Below are positions 47,540 to 59,495 of a stretch of DNA of 64,000 nt, piece after piece; the stretch's first letter is position 1; each line of letters starts with the position of its first letter. Below the pieces are notes generated by a model. That model was not told where the DNA came from. It saw only the letters and a list, made by a program, of their open reading frames with translations, and ran no database searches. The position numbers and the translations under genes are program-made. The DNA lies in NCBI GenBank assembly GCA_029379385.1, contig CM055613.1, positions 17,936,001-18,000,000 of the forward strand, read 5' to 3'. The stretch is from Quillaja saponaria (Eukaryota; Streptophyta; Magnoliopsida; Fabales; Quillajaceae).

Positions 47540-50042
47540 AGAATAGGAGAGGATTGCATATTGTACAGCTAGATGCTTTGCATAACTAATTAAATGAGGG
47601 TTGTTCTACTTGCCATAGACAAAGCATTAACCTCCCACCCTACTAAATGGGACTTTACCCTATCCACAATGTACTTGTAGTACCATTTGGAGGCTCGCCC
47701 GTGAATAAGAGGAATACCAACATAATTAACCAGATCAGTTGTGTGGTTGAAGCCTATCAAGCGTCCAATCTCATGCCTAACACTTCCTTTAACCCTTTGA
47801 GAGCAAAAGAAATGAGCCTTCCTACTATTGACTTTTTGTCCCAAAACATTCCCTAAACTCTTCAAGAATGGTGCTTCGATCAGAGTTTCTTAAGAAAAAG
47901 TTGCTTAGGCAAAAAAGATAAGGTCGTCAACAAACATTAAGTAGTGAGAAACCTCTGGACCATCATGACCAATCCTAATTAGTTTCCAAATTCCTTGGTC
48001 CACCTTACTAGAAACTAAGTGTCCTAATCTCTCTTTAAAAAGGAAAAATGTAAAGAGAAAGAGGGTCCTCTTATGTAATACCCTTACTTGGAATAAATTT
48101 TGTGGGCTCACCATTCTAGAGAACTTGAAAAGAAGTGGAGCTCACATAAACCATAATTAAATTTAAAAAAAATATCATCGGAGCCTACTAACTACAATGT
48201 GTCTCTACTAAATAGCCAACTAAGCTCCAAAACCACCTTGACCACCTTAAATTGCTTTTTGCCTTTCATTTGATGCATAGAATGCAAGAGCTTTTAGTTT
48301 ATGATAATATTGTCTTGAATTTTTGAACCAACAAAAAACTAACTTGATTAGAAGTTACTAGTTTAGGCATTATCTTTTTCAATTTGTTTACTAGAGTCTT
48401 TGGGAGAAGCTTATAGCACATTGCAAAGACTGATTAGTCTAAACTATGTCATATTAGCCGAGTGATCTACCTTAGGGATTATGATGATAAGGATATGGTT
48501 AATATTGCCAATAAGACAAGGATTCTTCATGCAATCCTTTATCAAATTACAAACCGAAGATCCAACTAGCTACCATTGGGAATGGTGAAACGGCTTCGAA
48601 ACCATTAGACCAAGGACCTTAAAAGGATGCATCGAAAATGAAGCATGCCAAATTTCCTCTGTACTAGCAATACTAGCAAAATGTTTAAAGTCTTCATAGG
48701 ACTGTAAGGAAACCCACTAGGAAGGACATGACCATCCCTCTGGGCACGTTCTTCTTGGAACAAGGACTTGTAATACTCCAAAGCTAATAATTTAAGCTTA
48801 CCTCCATCATCCAGCCAGCTACTCATTTCATCTTGAAGAGTCAAAAGTTTTATTTCTCCGATTAAACGTAGTTGTATGAAAAAACTTTGTGTTGCAATTG
48901 CCATAAATAATCTACTTGATTCTAGATTATTGATACCATGAGATCTTTTCTTAATGCAAAATTTCTAGTAACTCATAGTGGATGTCTTATTCCAATTGAA
49001 TAAAAGAATGGGATAAAGAGTGTTCCAAAGAAACTTGGATGCCTTGAAGTCTGTTTAATGCCCTCCTCTTTCTTATATTCAAATTCCCAAACACTTCCTT
49101 ATTTCAACAAGTTAGAGGCTTAATTATATTTCTCAACATATTAGTGATGTGAATGGATGAATCCCTACTATCTCATGAAATTTGAAAAATCATTATGAAG
49201 TGACCCACATGGCCTCAAATCGAAAAAGCCATTAGTAGTTGGCAACGTTTAATCCTAGAGTATCGATCAATAATGGATTATGGTCTGACTTTAAACGAGA
49301 AAGAACTTTGAATACTACTTTTGGAAAGTGATTAATCCAGGTATCATTGTCAAGAGTTCTATTAAGTCTCTTAAAGTCTCTTCCTCACCCTCCCATTTTC
49401 CACCTTTCCAAGTGAATTTAGGACCCTTGGAATCTAATCAATTAAATGACAATCATTTATCCAAGACTCAAATTGGTTGCATCTAGTAGAGATGCTTGGT
49501 TTGCCTCCTTCTTTCATTGCTCGCAATAATTTCATTGATGTCGGCCGCTACACACCAAGGGCACTGAATGCTTTTAGAAATGTTCCACAATTCAGACCAT
49601 TAATCCCATCATATGTTAGCTCTCGAGCTGGCATAAGTTGCAATTAAAAACCTAACTAATAGTAGGGGATTCCTTTATCATACAATAGATAAATTGATGA
49701 TGTTTATGTAGAATTTGTAACTTGACACAGCCTTTGTTCTATAACAATAATATTCCTCCTGAGAATCCCACTGCGTCTTCAATATCAGTAGCTATCAAAT
49801 CCTATTTTCTTTACCACTTTAAGTGCCTTGTCTCCACTTATTCTAGGCTCCAAAACAATTATAATTTTTGGTTTATGCAATTGGATCATTGATTACCCTC
49901 AAGAAGTTAGCACTTACAGCTGCACGACAATTCCGTGATAAAATATGCACAATCAAATACTGAATAACAGTCTCACAAACAGAGAGCCATGCTAGTCCTC
50001 AGCACTATTCTTCTTAAAGCACATTATAGTGTCCTTGCAAAC
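47540..50042 (-). pseudogene. LINE (L1-type) ORF2 relic: endonuclease and reverse transcriptase
   Basis: On the minus strand the endonuclease starts near 49960 with ILSRNCRAAVSANFLRV, matching the L1 NWNCRG opening. KPKIIIVLEPRISG follows. RT text runs from about 48900 to 47590 and includes YLMFVDDLIFFA (about 47905-47940; the FADD/YADD box) and GQKVNSRKAHFFCS, then YVGIPLIHGRASK. The RT C-terminus, RNase H and 3' tail are missing; the copy ends near 47540, where Athila gag sequence begins. The 5' side is cut at 50042 by an LTR element, and ORF1 is found beyond it. Confidence 0.8.
50038..50042. repeat. Target-site duplication, left copy, of the 50043-56859 element
   Basis: CAAAC. The right copy at 56860-56864 is TAAAC, four of five identical, differing by a C-to-T change. 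Confidence 0.7.
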
Positions 50043-51463
50043 TGTTATCGGATTTATCATGCAATGTGCACCTATCGTGACCAAACAATAAAGTGTAAGT
50101 AGAGTGTTGAATCCACGAGGAATTAGGTCTAACAATTGTTAAGTACTAAAATTGACCAATCTTAACTTTATCAAAGCGAATCAATTTTGAAAGATTTATA
50201 GCTAAACTAAACTAAAGCAAGCAAATGCAACAATGTAATGGAGATAAGCTAGAATTACAACTTCCCTCAACATTCACTTAGGATTATTATTATCTTATCA
50301 TGCTTAGTTGTGATACCAAATTACTAACCTAGGGTTCTTAATTATAAGTATCTTTTTAATTGCTTATAATAATATCTAACTTAACCAATATATTATATTT
50401 CTATGAGAATTGAATTAAGCTAGACTATTTAAGGTAAAACTTAACGTGGTATGGAGGTATATTTCTATCCTACATATAAATTAAATTCAAACAAGCATGT
50501 GAATGAATTCAAACAAGTGCTATCTTATTCAAGGCTAAACCTAGATTTCCTTCGCCAAGGTTCCTTTAAGTTACCAAGTCAATCCAATTGGTAGCTAATC
50601 AATTAAAAGCATAAAGCATAGAATAAGATAAATAATTCATATAACAAACCCTGAGCAATTAAATAATAATATAAAACCAAACTACATATTGAGTTCTATG
50701 GCAATCCTAGAGAGGCAATTACTCCATGCTACTAAGTGTAAACATGGATTCATATAAAAAAAAACATCAAATAAACACAAGGAAAGGGAATAGTAGAATG
50801 AAGAAAATCAATGGTTGCAGGCTTCAATCTTCAATCATCCCAAGCTCCTCTTGCTCCTTGCACTCTTAATGCCTCTAAACTCCAAACTTCTTAGCTAAAC
50901 TTGTGTGTGTATATTCCCTAACATAAACCTATTTAAATAGGCTTCAAAACCCTCAAACAAAGGTTAATTTAGGACTAATAATCGATATGATGCTGCAGCA
51001 ATGAAGTTCTTGCACCTCAGCAATAAAAAACAGAATCGGAATCACTGTTTGGCACCTAGGCGCTACTTTTCTAGTGCCAGCCTGTCGTGTCTTAGGCACT
51101 AGGCCACCAGCCTAGTCCTGTCTAGGGCGCCTAGGCGCCAATGCTCTTTGCATGGATGGTTTTATTTTGGGTGCTATGGGGCCCTTTTTCCATGGACGTG
51201 GCACCCAATTCGTAGAAAATCTTTTTTTGACTATTTTTTGACTTCAAAGGGTTTCCTTTAAGCATTAAACCTTTAAAATACACAAATTAAGTTAAGAATC
51301 AATGAAATTCATTGTCAAAGCCTAAATCCTAAGCATACTTGACTAGGATTCAACACTTTAAAACAAATGAATCAACTAAGTAGCAATTAAACTAAAACTC
51401 AATAACATAGTAAATAATATGAATAAAAAGGACATATAATAAGGCTATTTCATAGACTTATCA
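50043..51463 (-). repeat. 3' LTR of the gag-protease Athila derivative (1,421 bp)
   Basis: Starts TGTTATC and ends CTTATCA. It aligns along its whole length with 55464-56859. Contains the GC-rich core, including a perfect 14-bp palindrome GGCGCCTAGGCGCC at 51126-51139. Confidence 0.85.
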
Positions 51464-51480
51464 CACCCCCAAACTTAAGG
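51464..51480 (-). promoter_or_regulatory. Polypurine tract of the 50043-56859 element
   Basis: Minus-strand CTTAAGTTTGGGGGTG lies directly upstream of the 3' LTR, the usual AAGTTTGGGGGTG tract of Athila relatives that primes plus-strand DNA. Confidence 0.75.
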
Positions 51481-52778
51481 TTTTGCTAGTCCTCGAGCAA
51501 AGAAAAATTAAGACGTAAATGAAAACGACTAGCCAAAAATGCATTACACTAAAACAATGATATCTCCAATATACTCTCAAAAGTTTCACATGACTTTTAA
51601 CTAAATATCAACTATAGGTATCATTCAACTTCATATTTCAAATAGCTTTTTCAGTGTGTGTGTATGAGATCTTTTAGCAAGGAATGCATGCAATTCGGAT
51701 AAGTTTATGTCTAAGTAAATCCAACTTGGCACTCAAACCCCATTTGTTTACTTTTTAACTCTCTCTTCACTAATGTAGGCTCCACTGAGTCAAGGATTAA
51801 TAGATATTTATTAACATTGTAATGTAGACTCTGGTATGATAAAGGAAATTTTTAAGGCCCGAGTTACTCTAAGCACATAAATCACTCTAGACCTTAGAAA
51901 AGCTCTTTTCACCACCAAAGTAATACCCCCTTGACATACTCTTTTCTTTTTTACCACTTCATGTCTTTCTTCTACTTTGATTGCTTTTTCATTTGCATTT
52001 TTCAACTCTTGTCACACCTCCAAACTTATTTCATTTTATTATGCATATAGATGTGATCAAAATGTAAAAATATGTACTTTTTTTTTTCTTTTCTATAACT
52101 CCAACTTTTTCTCCTTTTCTTTGCATGACTTAATATATTCAAAAAATGATCAATATGCCTAAGAGTAAGAGTTCGAAACTGGAATTTCAAAATGGCTAGG
52201 AAAAAAACTGTGTGTGTCAAAGAAAAGGCAATATTAGGCTTAATGAGATAAAATAAGGATATAATATAAACATGGTAAGCTTAAAAAGACTTAAACTCCA
52301 AAAATGGCCTAAATCATATCCCTAACTTAGTTTTGCCTTGGATTTCGCCTCAAGAGAGAATCAAACAAATTCTAAGGTTCCTAACTAAATATGAAACTTC
52401 TTAAACATAAATTGTTTCTAAATAAGCAAAACAATCCATGAAAAGATCACATGCATAATGTATTGGAAATCATATCCTACAATGCTACCAATTCAAAAAT
52501 TTAACACGAATGTCATGATCATATGAAAACTAAAATATTATCATAGAATGATGGGATTTCATCATAAAAACATAATAACATCTTAACTAACTAAAAACCT
52601 AAAAACACAAGCACACCAATAAAACCCTCCCCCAAATGTAAGACAAAAATTGTCCCTAATGTTGAAATATAAAAAAGAATAATAATAGAAGGACTCCCTG
52701 GTAAGGTAGAAATCTCATTAATCATTGATCTTGTTAAAAGCGTCTAAGTTCGTAAGAGGTAAAAAATGATGAACCTGC

Positions 52779-52804
<26 letters not shown>
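52779..52804 (+). repeat. 26-base A-run in the 3' untranslated part of the derivative
   Basis: Pure A-run on the plus strand (T on the sense strand), followed by a CAACAACAAC-like tract. At the equivalent site of copy A (about 7370-7640) there is instead a GC-rich core. Confidence 0.9.
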
Positions 52805-52809
<5 letters not shown>

Positions 52810-52819
52810 CAACAACAAA

Positions 52820-53750
52820 GAACACTTAATAAGGTTGCCTCCCAAGAAGTGCTTGATTTGTAGTTGCCGACTTAACTTTCGCATTCTTAGCCCTTGTCTT
52901 TCAAAGCAATGGAGGTCTTATCTTTCAAAGAGTACTTGAACCTCTTTTGGTTCCTCATTATATTTCCTCCTTGAGCTTGCCTTGGTCAACTTATTCATGC
53001 CACCAAGCTTGTCCTTTCATAGCGTTGGCCTCCCCTAGTTTTTCATCCCACCATTTAATGACTTCCCTCTTGATTAAGCTTTTGGTCTTCAATGGTGGTT
53101 TCTTAGTAATTGAAGAGGTTATTTAGTATCAAGGATTTACCAAGAGGAATACTCAACTCTTGATTTTCTTCTTTTGTGGCTTCATGCACCACTTTAATGT
53201 CATAGCACTCCTCTGATTCGGAAGGAAGGTTTATAGCCTTAAAGACATGGAACTTCACTTCTTGGTCTTGAACTCTCATATTAAGTTCTCATTTTTGTAC
53301 ATCTATGAGAGTTCTACCAGTTGCTAAGAACAATCTCCCTAACATTATGAGAATTTCTTTGTCTTCCTCCATGTCAAGGATGAGGAAGTCGGCTGGAAAT
53401 ATAAGCTTATCTACTTGACAAGAACATCTTCAATTATGCCTCTTAGATAAGTTTGAGATTGATCCGCAATTGACTAGAACATCTTCAATTATACCTCTTG
53501 GATAAGTTTGAGACTGATCTGCAAGTGACAAGGTCATCTTGGTGGGCTTACTTTTCCCCTTTTAAGACTAAGCTTGCGAAATATGGAGTAAGGCATCAAG
53601 TTGATGCTTGCTTCTAAATCACATAAAGCTTTCCCTACAAAATGAAATGCCAATAGAATAGGAATATTGAAACTTCTCGAATCTTTAAGCTTCGATGGTA
53701 GTTTCTTTTGGAGGATGGCACTACACTCTTCAGTGAAGGCAACCATCTCA
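52820..53750 (-). pseudogene. Protease relic and terminal linker of the derivative
   Basis: Frame 53534-53746 contains KLPSKLKDSRSFNIPI and CDLEASINLM, where the active-site Gly is Glu (DLG to DLE). Downstream text resembles copy A, including KREVIKWWDEKLGE (about 53040-53080), and ends with TTNQALLGRQP and a stop. A partial duplication of a ~60-bp block (TTGACAAGAACATCTTCAAT and a near copy) lies at 53415-53530. Several stops. Confidence 0.7.
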
Positions 53751-53789
53751 TTATCCTTTATCTTCGCTTCTTGGACAAGATGTCCTTCA

Positions 53790-55370
53790 TGAACTTGACA
53801 TAAGTAGGCATTTGTTCAAGAACTTCAGTGAATGGAATTTGATGTGAAGCTTCTTAAATACCTTTAGAAATTTCTTGAACTGCATGTCAAGTTTTGGCTT
53901 TTGGAAGTGTTGAGGAAAAGGTAGGGGTGGATATGAATGGGCCTTCTCTTTTGGAGCTTAGTCCTTTTTCTTTTCATTCACAATTTCCTCCTCAACTTGC
54001 TTGGAAGATTTTCAACTTGCTTGGATGGTGCTTCTACCTCTTTACCATTCCTTAAAATGATAGCCTTGCAATGCTCGAAGTTTAGGACCTCCCCCTCTTG
54101 GGTTGGCTTAGTATCACTAGGTAGAGCAGCTTGAGGAAGGCTTGTGAAAGCATTGGTTAGATAGCCTATTTGATTTTCAAAGGTCCTTAGTAATGCTGCT
54201 TGACTTTGAATAATGGAGTCCGTCTTAGAAATGTATTGAATGAACATGTCTTTAATGTTTAGCTTCTTTTCGAGGCAACCACTCTTTGTTGTGCTTAGTG
54301 GATAAGTGGGTTTTACTTCATGAGATTGCTATTGATTACTCCAAGAAAAATTTAGGTGGTTTCTCTACCCTAGATTATAGTTGTTGGAGTAAGAGTTACT
54401 GTTAGGCTACTAATTACAATTGCCTAAATAATTTGCTAATTCAAGATTATTTGGGCACAAGTTGCTTGCATGGGCATCCCCACAAATCTCACAAGTCATG
54501 ACTTGGCTTTTGTTTGGTTGTATCCCAAGAGTGTCAATCTTCTTAGATAGGATAGCCACTCATGCAGTTAATGCACTAATGGTATCCAACTCATGAACCC
54601 CAGCTACTCTTTGTTTGGAAGCCAATTGATAATTGTTGGAGGCCATCTCCTCCAACAATTTGAATGCTTCATTAATAAACTTCCCCATTAATGCTCCTCT
54701 AGCTGTTGTATCAATTGTGGTCCTTGTTTGGTGTATCAACCTATTATAGAAGGTTTGGACTTGTAGCCATGTTGGTATACCACGATAGGGGACATCTTCC
54801 AAGAAAGTTCTTGAATCTTTCCAAAGCATCATATAAGGACTCCTACTCTAATTGCATTCCAAAATTTCACCGTCTAGGCCTGTGAAAAGAACTTATCTAA
54901 GAATTTTGAGCCAAGTCTTCCCACGATTGTAATTGAGTTAGATGAGAGTGCTAGCAGCTAACTCTTTACCTTATCTCGAAAGTGAGAAAGGAAAAAGGCG
55001 CAACTGAAGTGCATCATTCGAAACTTCGTTAATCTTGAAAGTGTCATAAAGCTCTAGAAAGCTTAATATGTGGGAGTTTGGATTGTCATTCAGGAATCCA
55101 ACAAATTGATTCATTATTGAATCATTTGGATTTGGCCAGACTTGATCTCGAAATTATTAACTTGAATAGGTAGCCTTAGGATGCTCGAATGAAGCTCTTG
55201 CACAAGAGGGACTTGCATAATCAATTAAGTGCTTAGGTTCTTGATTTTTATCCATAGCTAATCCTTGATTTGAAGCTTCTGACTTTTCTTTCCTAAGTCT
55301 TCGATATGTTCTACCAATTTTAGGATCGAAAGGAACAAGCTTTAGGCTTCGAGTTCGTCCCTTGCATGAT
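53790..55370 (-). pseudogene. gag relic of the derivative
   Basis: A candidate start MQGTNSKPKACSF is near 55362. Capsid-like text includes SCAFFLSHFRDKVK (about 54990), then IPTWLQVQTFYNRLIHQTRT and KFINEAFKLLEEMASNNYQ (54560-54832). The C-terminal frame 53978-54247 has LLRTFENQIGYL and RNGKEVEAPSK, usual for the end of Athila gag. Zinc-knuckle remnants lie between. Frameshifts separate the pieces. Confidence 0.75.
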
Positions 55371-55439
55371 TAAAAGTACCGAAAGTTTGAATTAAAACTA
55401 GAATCGATTAGTATTAATATTAACAAATACTAAACTAAT

Positions 55440-55457
55440 TTCCCTGAAACTGCACCA
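55440..55457 (-). promoter_or_regulatory. Primer binding site of the derivative
   Basis: Minus-strand TGGTGCAGTTTCAGGGA begins 6 bases after the 5' LTR end. It resembles the TGGCGCCGTTGCCGGGGA site of Athila elements with several transitions. The following TTAGTTTAGTATTTG is also characteristic. Confidence 0.7.
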
Positions 55458-55463
55458 TAAAAT

Positions 55464-56859
55464 TGTTGTCAAATTTACTATCCAAGTGCACGTATCGTGT
55501 AAGTAAAGTGTCAAACCCACGAGTAATTAGATCTAACAATTGCTAAGTATTAAAATTAACCAATCCTAACTTTATCCAAATGAATGAATTTTGAAAGATT
55601 CATAACTAAACTGAAGCAAGCAAATGTAATAATGTAATGGAGAAGACCTAGAATTACAACTTCCCTCAACACTCACTTGGATTATTATTATCTTATCATA
55701 CTTAGTTGTGATACCGAATTACTAACCTAGGGTTCATATTTAATTACAAATATTTTTCGAATTACTTATAATAATATCTAACTTAACCACTTCACTATAT
55801 TTCTATAAAAATTGAATTATGCTAGACTCTTTAAGAATAAACCTAACATGGCTACACAAGATGCGAATGTATATTTCTATCCTACATACAAATCAAATTC
55901 AAGCAAGTATGTGAATAAATTCAAACAAGTGCTATCTTATTCAAGGTGAAACTTAGATTTCCTTTGTCAAGGTTTCTCTAAGTTACCAAATCAATCTAAT
56001 TGGTAGCTAATCAATTAGAAGCATAAACCATAGAATAAAATAAATAATTCACGTAACAAACCTTAACCAATTAAATAATAACATAAAACCAAACTATATG
56101 TTTGAGTTACATTGCAATCCTAGAGAAGTAACTACTTCATGCTACTTAGTGTAAACATGGATTCATAAAAAGAAAACTATCAAATAAACATAATGAAAGT
56201 AAAGAGTAGAATAAAGAAAATTGATAGGTTGTCAAGCTTCAATCTTCAATCATCCCAAGCTATTCTTGCGCCCCTTGCACTCTTGATGCCTTTGAACTCC
56301 AAAATTTTTTAGCTAAACTTGTGTGTGTATATTCCCCAACATAAATTTCTTTAAATAGGCTTCAAAACCCTAAAAAAAAAGGCCAATTCAGAGTAGGACT
56401 AGATCTGGTGCCCCAGCACTAAAGTTCTGGTGCCTCAGCACTAAAAATCAAAGTGGGAATCATTGTTATTCACCTAAGCACTACTTTTCTAGTGCCTAGG
56501 CACCAGCCTATCTTGTCTTAGGCACCCATTTCTTGGAGCCTAGGCACCCATTTCCTAGCGCATAAGAGCCAATGCTCTCTGCCTGGATGGTTTTTGCATG
56601 ATCTTGGGCATTATAGTGCCTCTTTTCCATGGCCGTGGCGCTCGACGCATATGAAAAATCCTTGTTTGACTCTTTTTTGACTTCAAAAGGGTTTCCTTTA
56701 AGCATTAAATCTTCAAAATACACAAACTAAGTTAAGAATTAATGAAATTCATAATTAAAGTTTAAATCCTAAGCATACTCAACTAGGATTCAACACTTTA
56801 AAACTAAGCAACAATTAAACTAAAAGGACATGTAATAAGGTTATTTCATAGACTTATTA
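55464..56859 (-). repeat. 5' LTR of the gag-protease Athila derivative (1,396 bp)
   Basis: Starts TGTTGTC and ends CTTATTA (TCA mutated to TTA). It pairs with 50043-51463 across its length, with a degraded GC-rich core at 56400-56650. The visible divergence suggests an old insertion. Confidence 0.8.
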
Positions 56860-56864
56860 TAAAC

Positions 56865-58650
56865 TTCTTTCACATCTTCTAAACTTGTAGCATCATGACT
56901 TGTAATTGTAGATCCATCTTGCTAGTATCATTAGGAGGTTTGGGCTAATTGAGGCCTATATCAGCTTTTCCATCCATAAGGTGGTTGTGGTTTTGTGTTG
57001 GGTTACTAAGGTTTTCTTAGAGAGGATAAGAAGAGCTAACAGAGGTACTGGAGCTTATTTGGTATAGCTTGGAGTCAATATGGTGGGCCTTGTTCAGTCT
57101 AAAGTCAAGCCTATTTAGTATACGTCCTTATTAGTATTAAGTGGGCTTCGGATACTCACTCAGTTTCCACCAATCATGCCTTGCCTCTAAAGATTGCTTT
57201 TATTAACCTCCTTGCTAGCTACCGATTCACTCATTAGGTCATCCCTTGATAATACAAAGCAATTATCTTTTTTTTATTAAATGTTGATTCCTTCCAACTA
57301 CTTGGTCCCTCTTTTTTAGCATTGAAGTAAGTGACTGCCTGCTGCTCAATCATAGGTCATCCATAATCACACATTAAATCTACTAAATCCCCGAATCATT
57401 CCCATTCAATAAGCCAAATCAGGATCCCCTAGAAATCAGCTCCTTGAATCGTGGGATATCCTCCTTAACTTTAGCATGAGACATATTGTCCCTGGTTCCT
57501 TGCCACCAGTTTTTCATTGGTATCTTTCATAATTCTAGTTATGCCTTCAACCCTAGTTGGCCTTTTTACCTTCCAAACTAACATCCAATCACTATAAACT
57601 TTCTCGTGTACTTTTTCGGCCGATGTATTATGAACCCTAATGAGGATCTACATCCTTCATGGGGATTGTCGCCTCTGTGGCTTTTCCCATTCCTTCATGT
57701 CTTCCTTTGTGCCCCTCTTTCTCAGCATTAGTACCAGCCTCATTTGGATGACCATATATGCCCATAAGAAATAGACATAGTGCAGACCTTTAAACTTAAC
57801 ATGTCGAATCTGTTTAAGAAGTCTATATCTAGAGACCAGAGGTTTGGAAAGGTCAATCTCAATACATATCCTAGCAAAATTACCCTTGTGAGCTTTACTT
57901 ATTGGAATGTCACACTTGATAAGAGTACCTATCCTCTAGGGTAACTGAGTTAGGCTCATACTACACTATTGGAATGCCTGGCAAGCCAACCCACGTAGCT
58001 ATCTTGTTAGTAGTTGCTATTACATAATCAAAATTTTGTTCCCATCATTGTATGGTTAGTAATGATCGAGAATGAACCAAGGGTCACCCTTGAGAATGAT
58101 TGTCATATCTGCCTATTGTGAAAAGCGAATCAGAAAGAAATCATGACCTATGTCCATCACCTTGAGCACTCCTTTAGGTTTCTAAACCTGATATAACTTC
58201 ATATAAAGAAAGTTTTTCCAAACCTTTTGCCCTAAAGCTTAACAATGAGGGAATGACACCATAGAATTCTTAGTTTTGTCTTCTCCTCCTACATTAGCAA
58301 ATGACTAGGAACTCATTAGTGTCCTGGCAATCATCATCTTTAGGGTCATCATCACTCACTAATCCCCATATCTTCCTAGTCAGTACTTTCATCATCTACC
58401 TTCATTCCAAGATACCCTTCCACTCCTCCAAGCATTGATTCTTTAAAAGAGATCTTGTGTTTATCTCCTCTATCTGGTGAACAATACAAATCATGCGTAA
58501 CACCATCCACTACCCCACCTATTTTAACCTTTTTGTTGCTACATTAGAGGATGTCCTCCACTGTTCCCTCCTACTCACAGTCTCACTCTCCATCTTATTA
58601 TTTTTCTCATGTAACATATACAAATCCTTGATTTTTTTAATTTCGAGTCC
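56865..58650 (-). pseudogene. LINE ORF1 relic, separated from ORF2 by the LTR element
   Basis: A candidate start MESETVSRREQW is at 58593. Conserved text includes NKIATWVGLPGIPIV (about 57965-58010), GTLIKCDIPISKAHKGNFAR (about 57880-57940), then ICIEIDLSKPL and KFKGLHYVYF leading into a decayed zinc knuckle (GIYGHPNEAG, about 57745), as in plant L1-type ORF1. VYSDWMLVWKVKRP lies near 57590. ORF1 binds the LINE RNA. Stops and frameshifts throughout. The ORF2 endonuclease starts just beyond the LTR element at 49960. Confidence 0.7.
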
Positions 58651-59495
58651 CTGAACTAACCACCTCAAATATATTCTTAACTATGCCTAAACCCTTCAAT
58701 TTTTTTATGAGCATATACCAAGCAATCAATTCATAATACTATAATTGCTCCCAAAAAATATTTACAGTTAATAATTCATTTTTGTCTTGACAACTCTTGA
58801 ATTCTATTAATAACACTAACCAAACATGTGCGTATTAGCTTATCAAGGATCCAAAAATCCAATCTGAAGTCATTAGATTGGGTAAAATGCCATCTCTTTC
58901 AAAGGAGTTACCCTTGGGTTCAATTCCCATGATGGGCAATCCTCAATAGTTTAGAAAATATCATAGGCTTGTGAAGGAATTTGGCTTTTTTAGGTCATCA
59001 ACCTTGGAGTCCATCAAGAATTATGCTAGAGAACGTTAAAAGTTGCCATGGAATTCTTTCAATTGCCTCTTACAGAAAAAAGTACAATTTTCCACAAAAG
59101 ATCAATCCAAGAAAGTGAAAATCTTTAACTATTACCTTAAGGTTGAAGGCCAAGAAAAAAAAGATCATAATATGGAGTGAAACTTTCTCTCATCCTAGGT
59201 GATAGGCCTAGTCTTTATTCACACTCAAATTACTATTCACCACACTCAATGTACTCCCGCAATTTGATGGCAGTGGCGAAGCCAGGTGAGCTATAGCGGG
59301 GTCATTTTAAAAATAACCGTTTTTTACATAGTAACTAATTATACATTTGAAAAAAAGTAAAGGAAAAATTAAAAGCTGACCTCATTAAATTTAAGAAAAT
59401 ACATTCTGCTATTGATGGTAGATGATGTATTGTATGGTATTGAAGAAGATTGAAGATTGAAGATTTCTTAGAAGGATTTTAGTCAAGGTGGAGAT
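58651..59495. other. Intergenic DNA with a GGCGAAGCC repeat word and a Copia polypurine tract
   Basis: A GGGTTCAATTCCC word at about 58917 resembles a Pol III B-box but lacks a clear A-box. AGTGGCGAAGCCAGGTGAGC at 59268 is related to words at 23589 and 29055. At 59485-59495 AAGGTGGAGATT is the usual polypurine tract before a Copia 3' LTR; the coding region expected upstream is not recognisable. Confidence 0.4.

Larger units (their letters stand above)
50043..56859 (-). mobile_element. Complete non-autonomous Athila derivative, gag and protease only (6,817 bp)
   Basis: Two LTRs of about 1.4 kb, a primer binding site (55440-55457), a polypurine tract (51464-51480) and a 5-bp duplication are all present. 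The internal part codes for gag and protease; after protease only about 330 bp separate it from the QALLGRQP motif (52820-52850), which in full Athila relatives follows integrase. So RT, RNase H and integrase are absent. It lies inside a LINE, between ORF1 and ORF2. The same truncated order occurs at 6880-8645, indicating a family, not a single deletion. Confidence 0.85.

Noticed and set aside
58911..58935. SINE based on GGGTTCAATTCCC
   Set aside because: No A-box at the right distance and no tail; a chance B-box match is likely.
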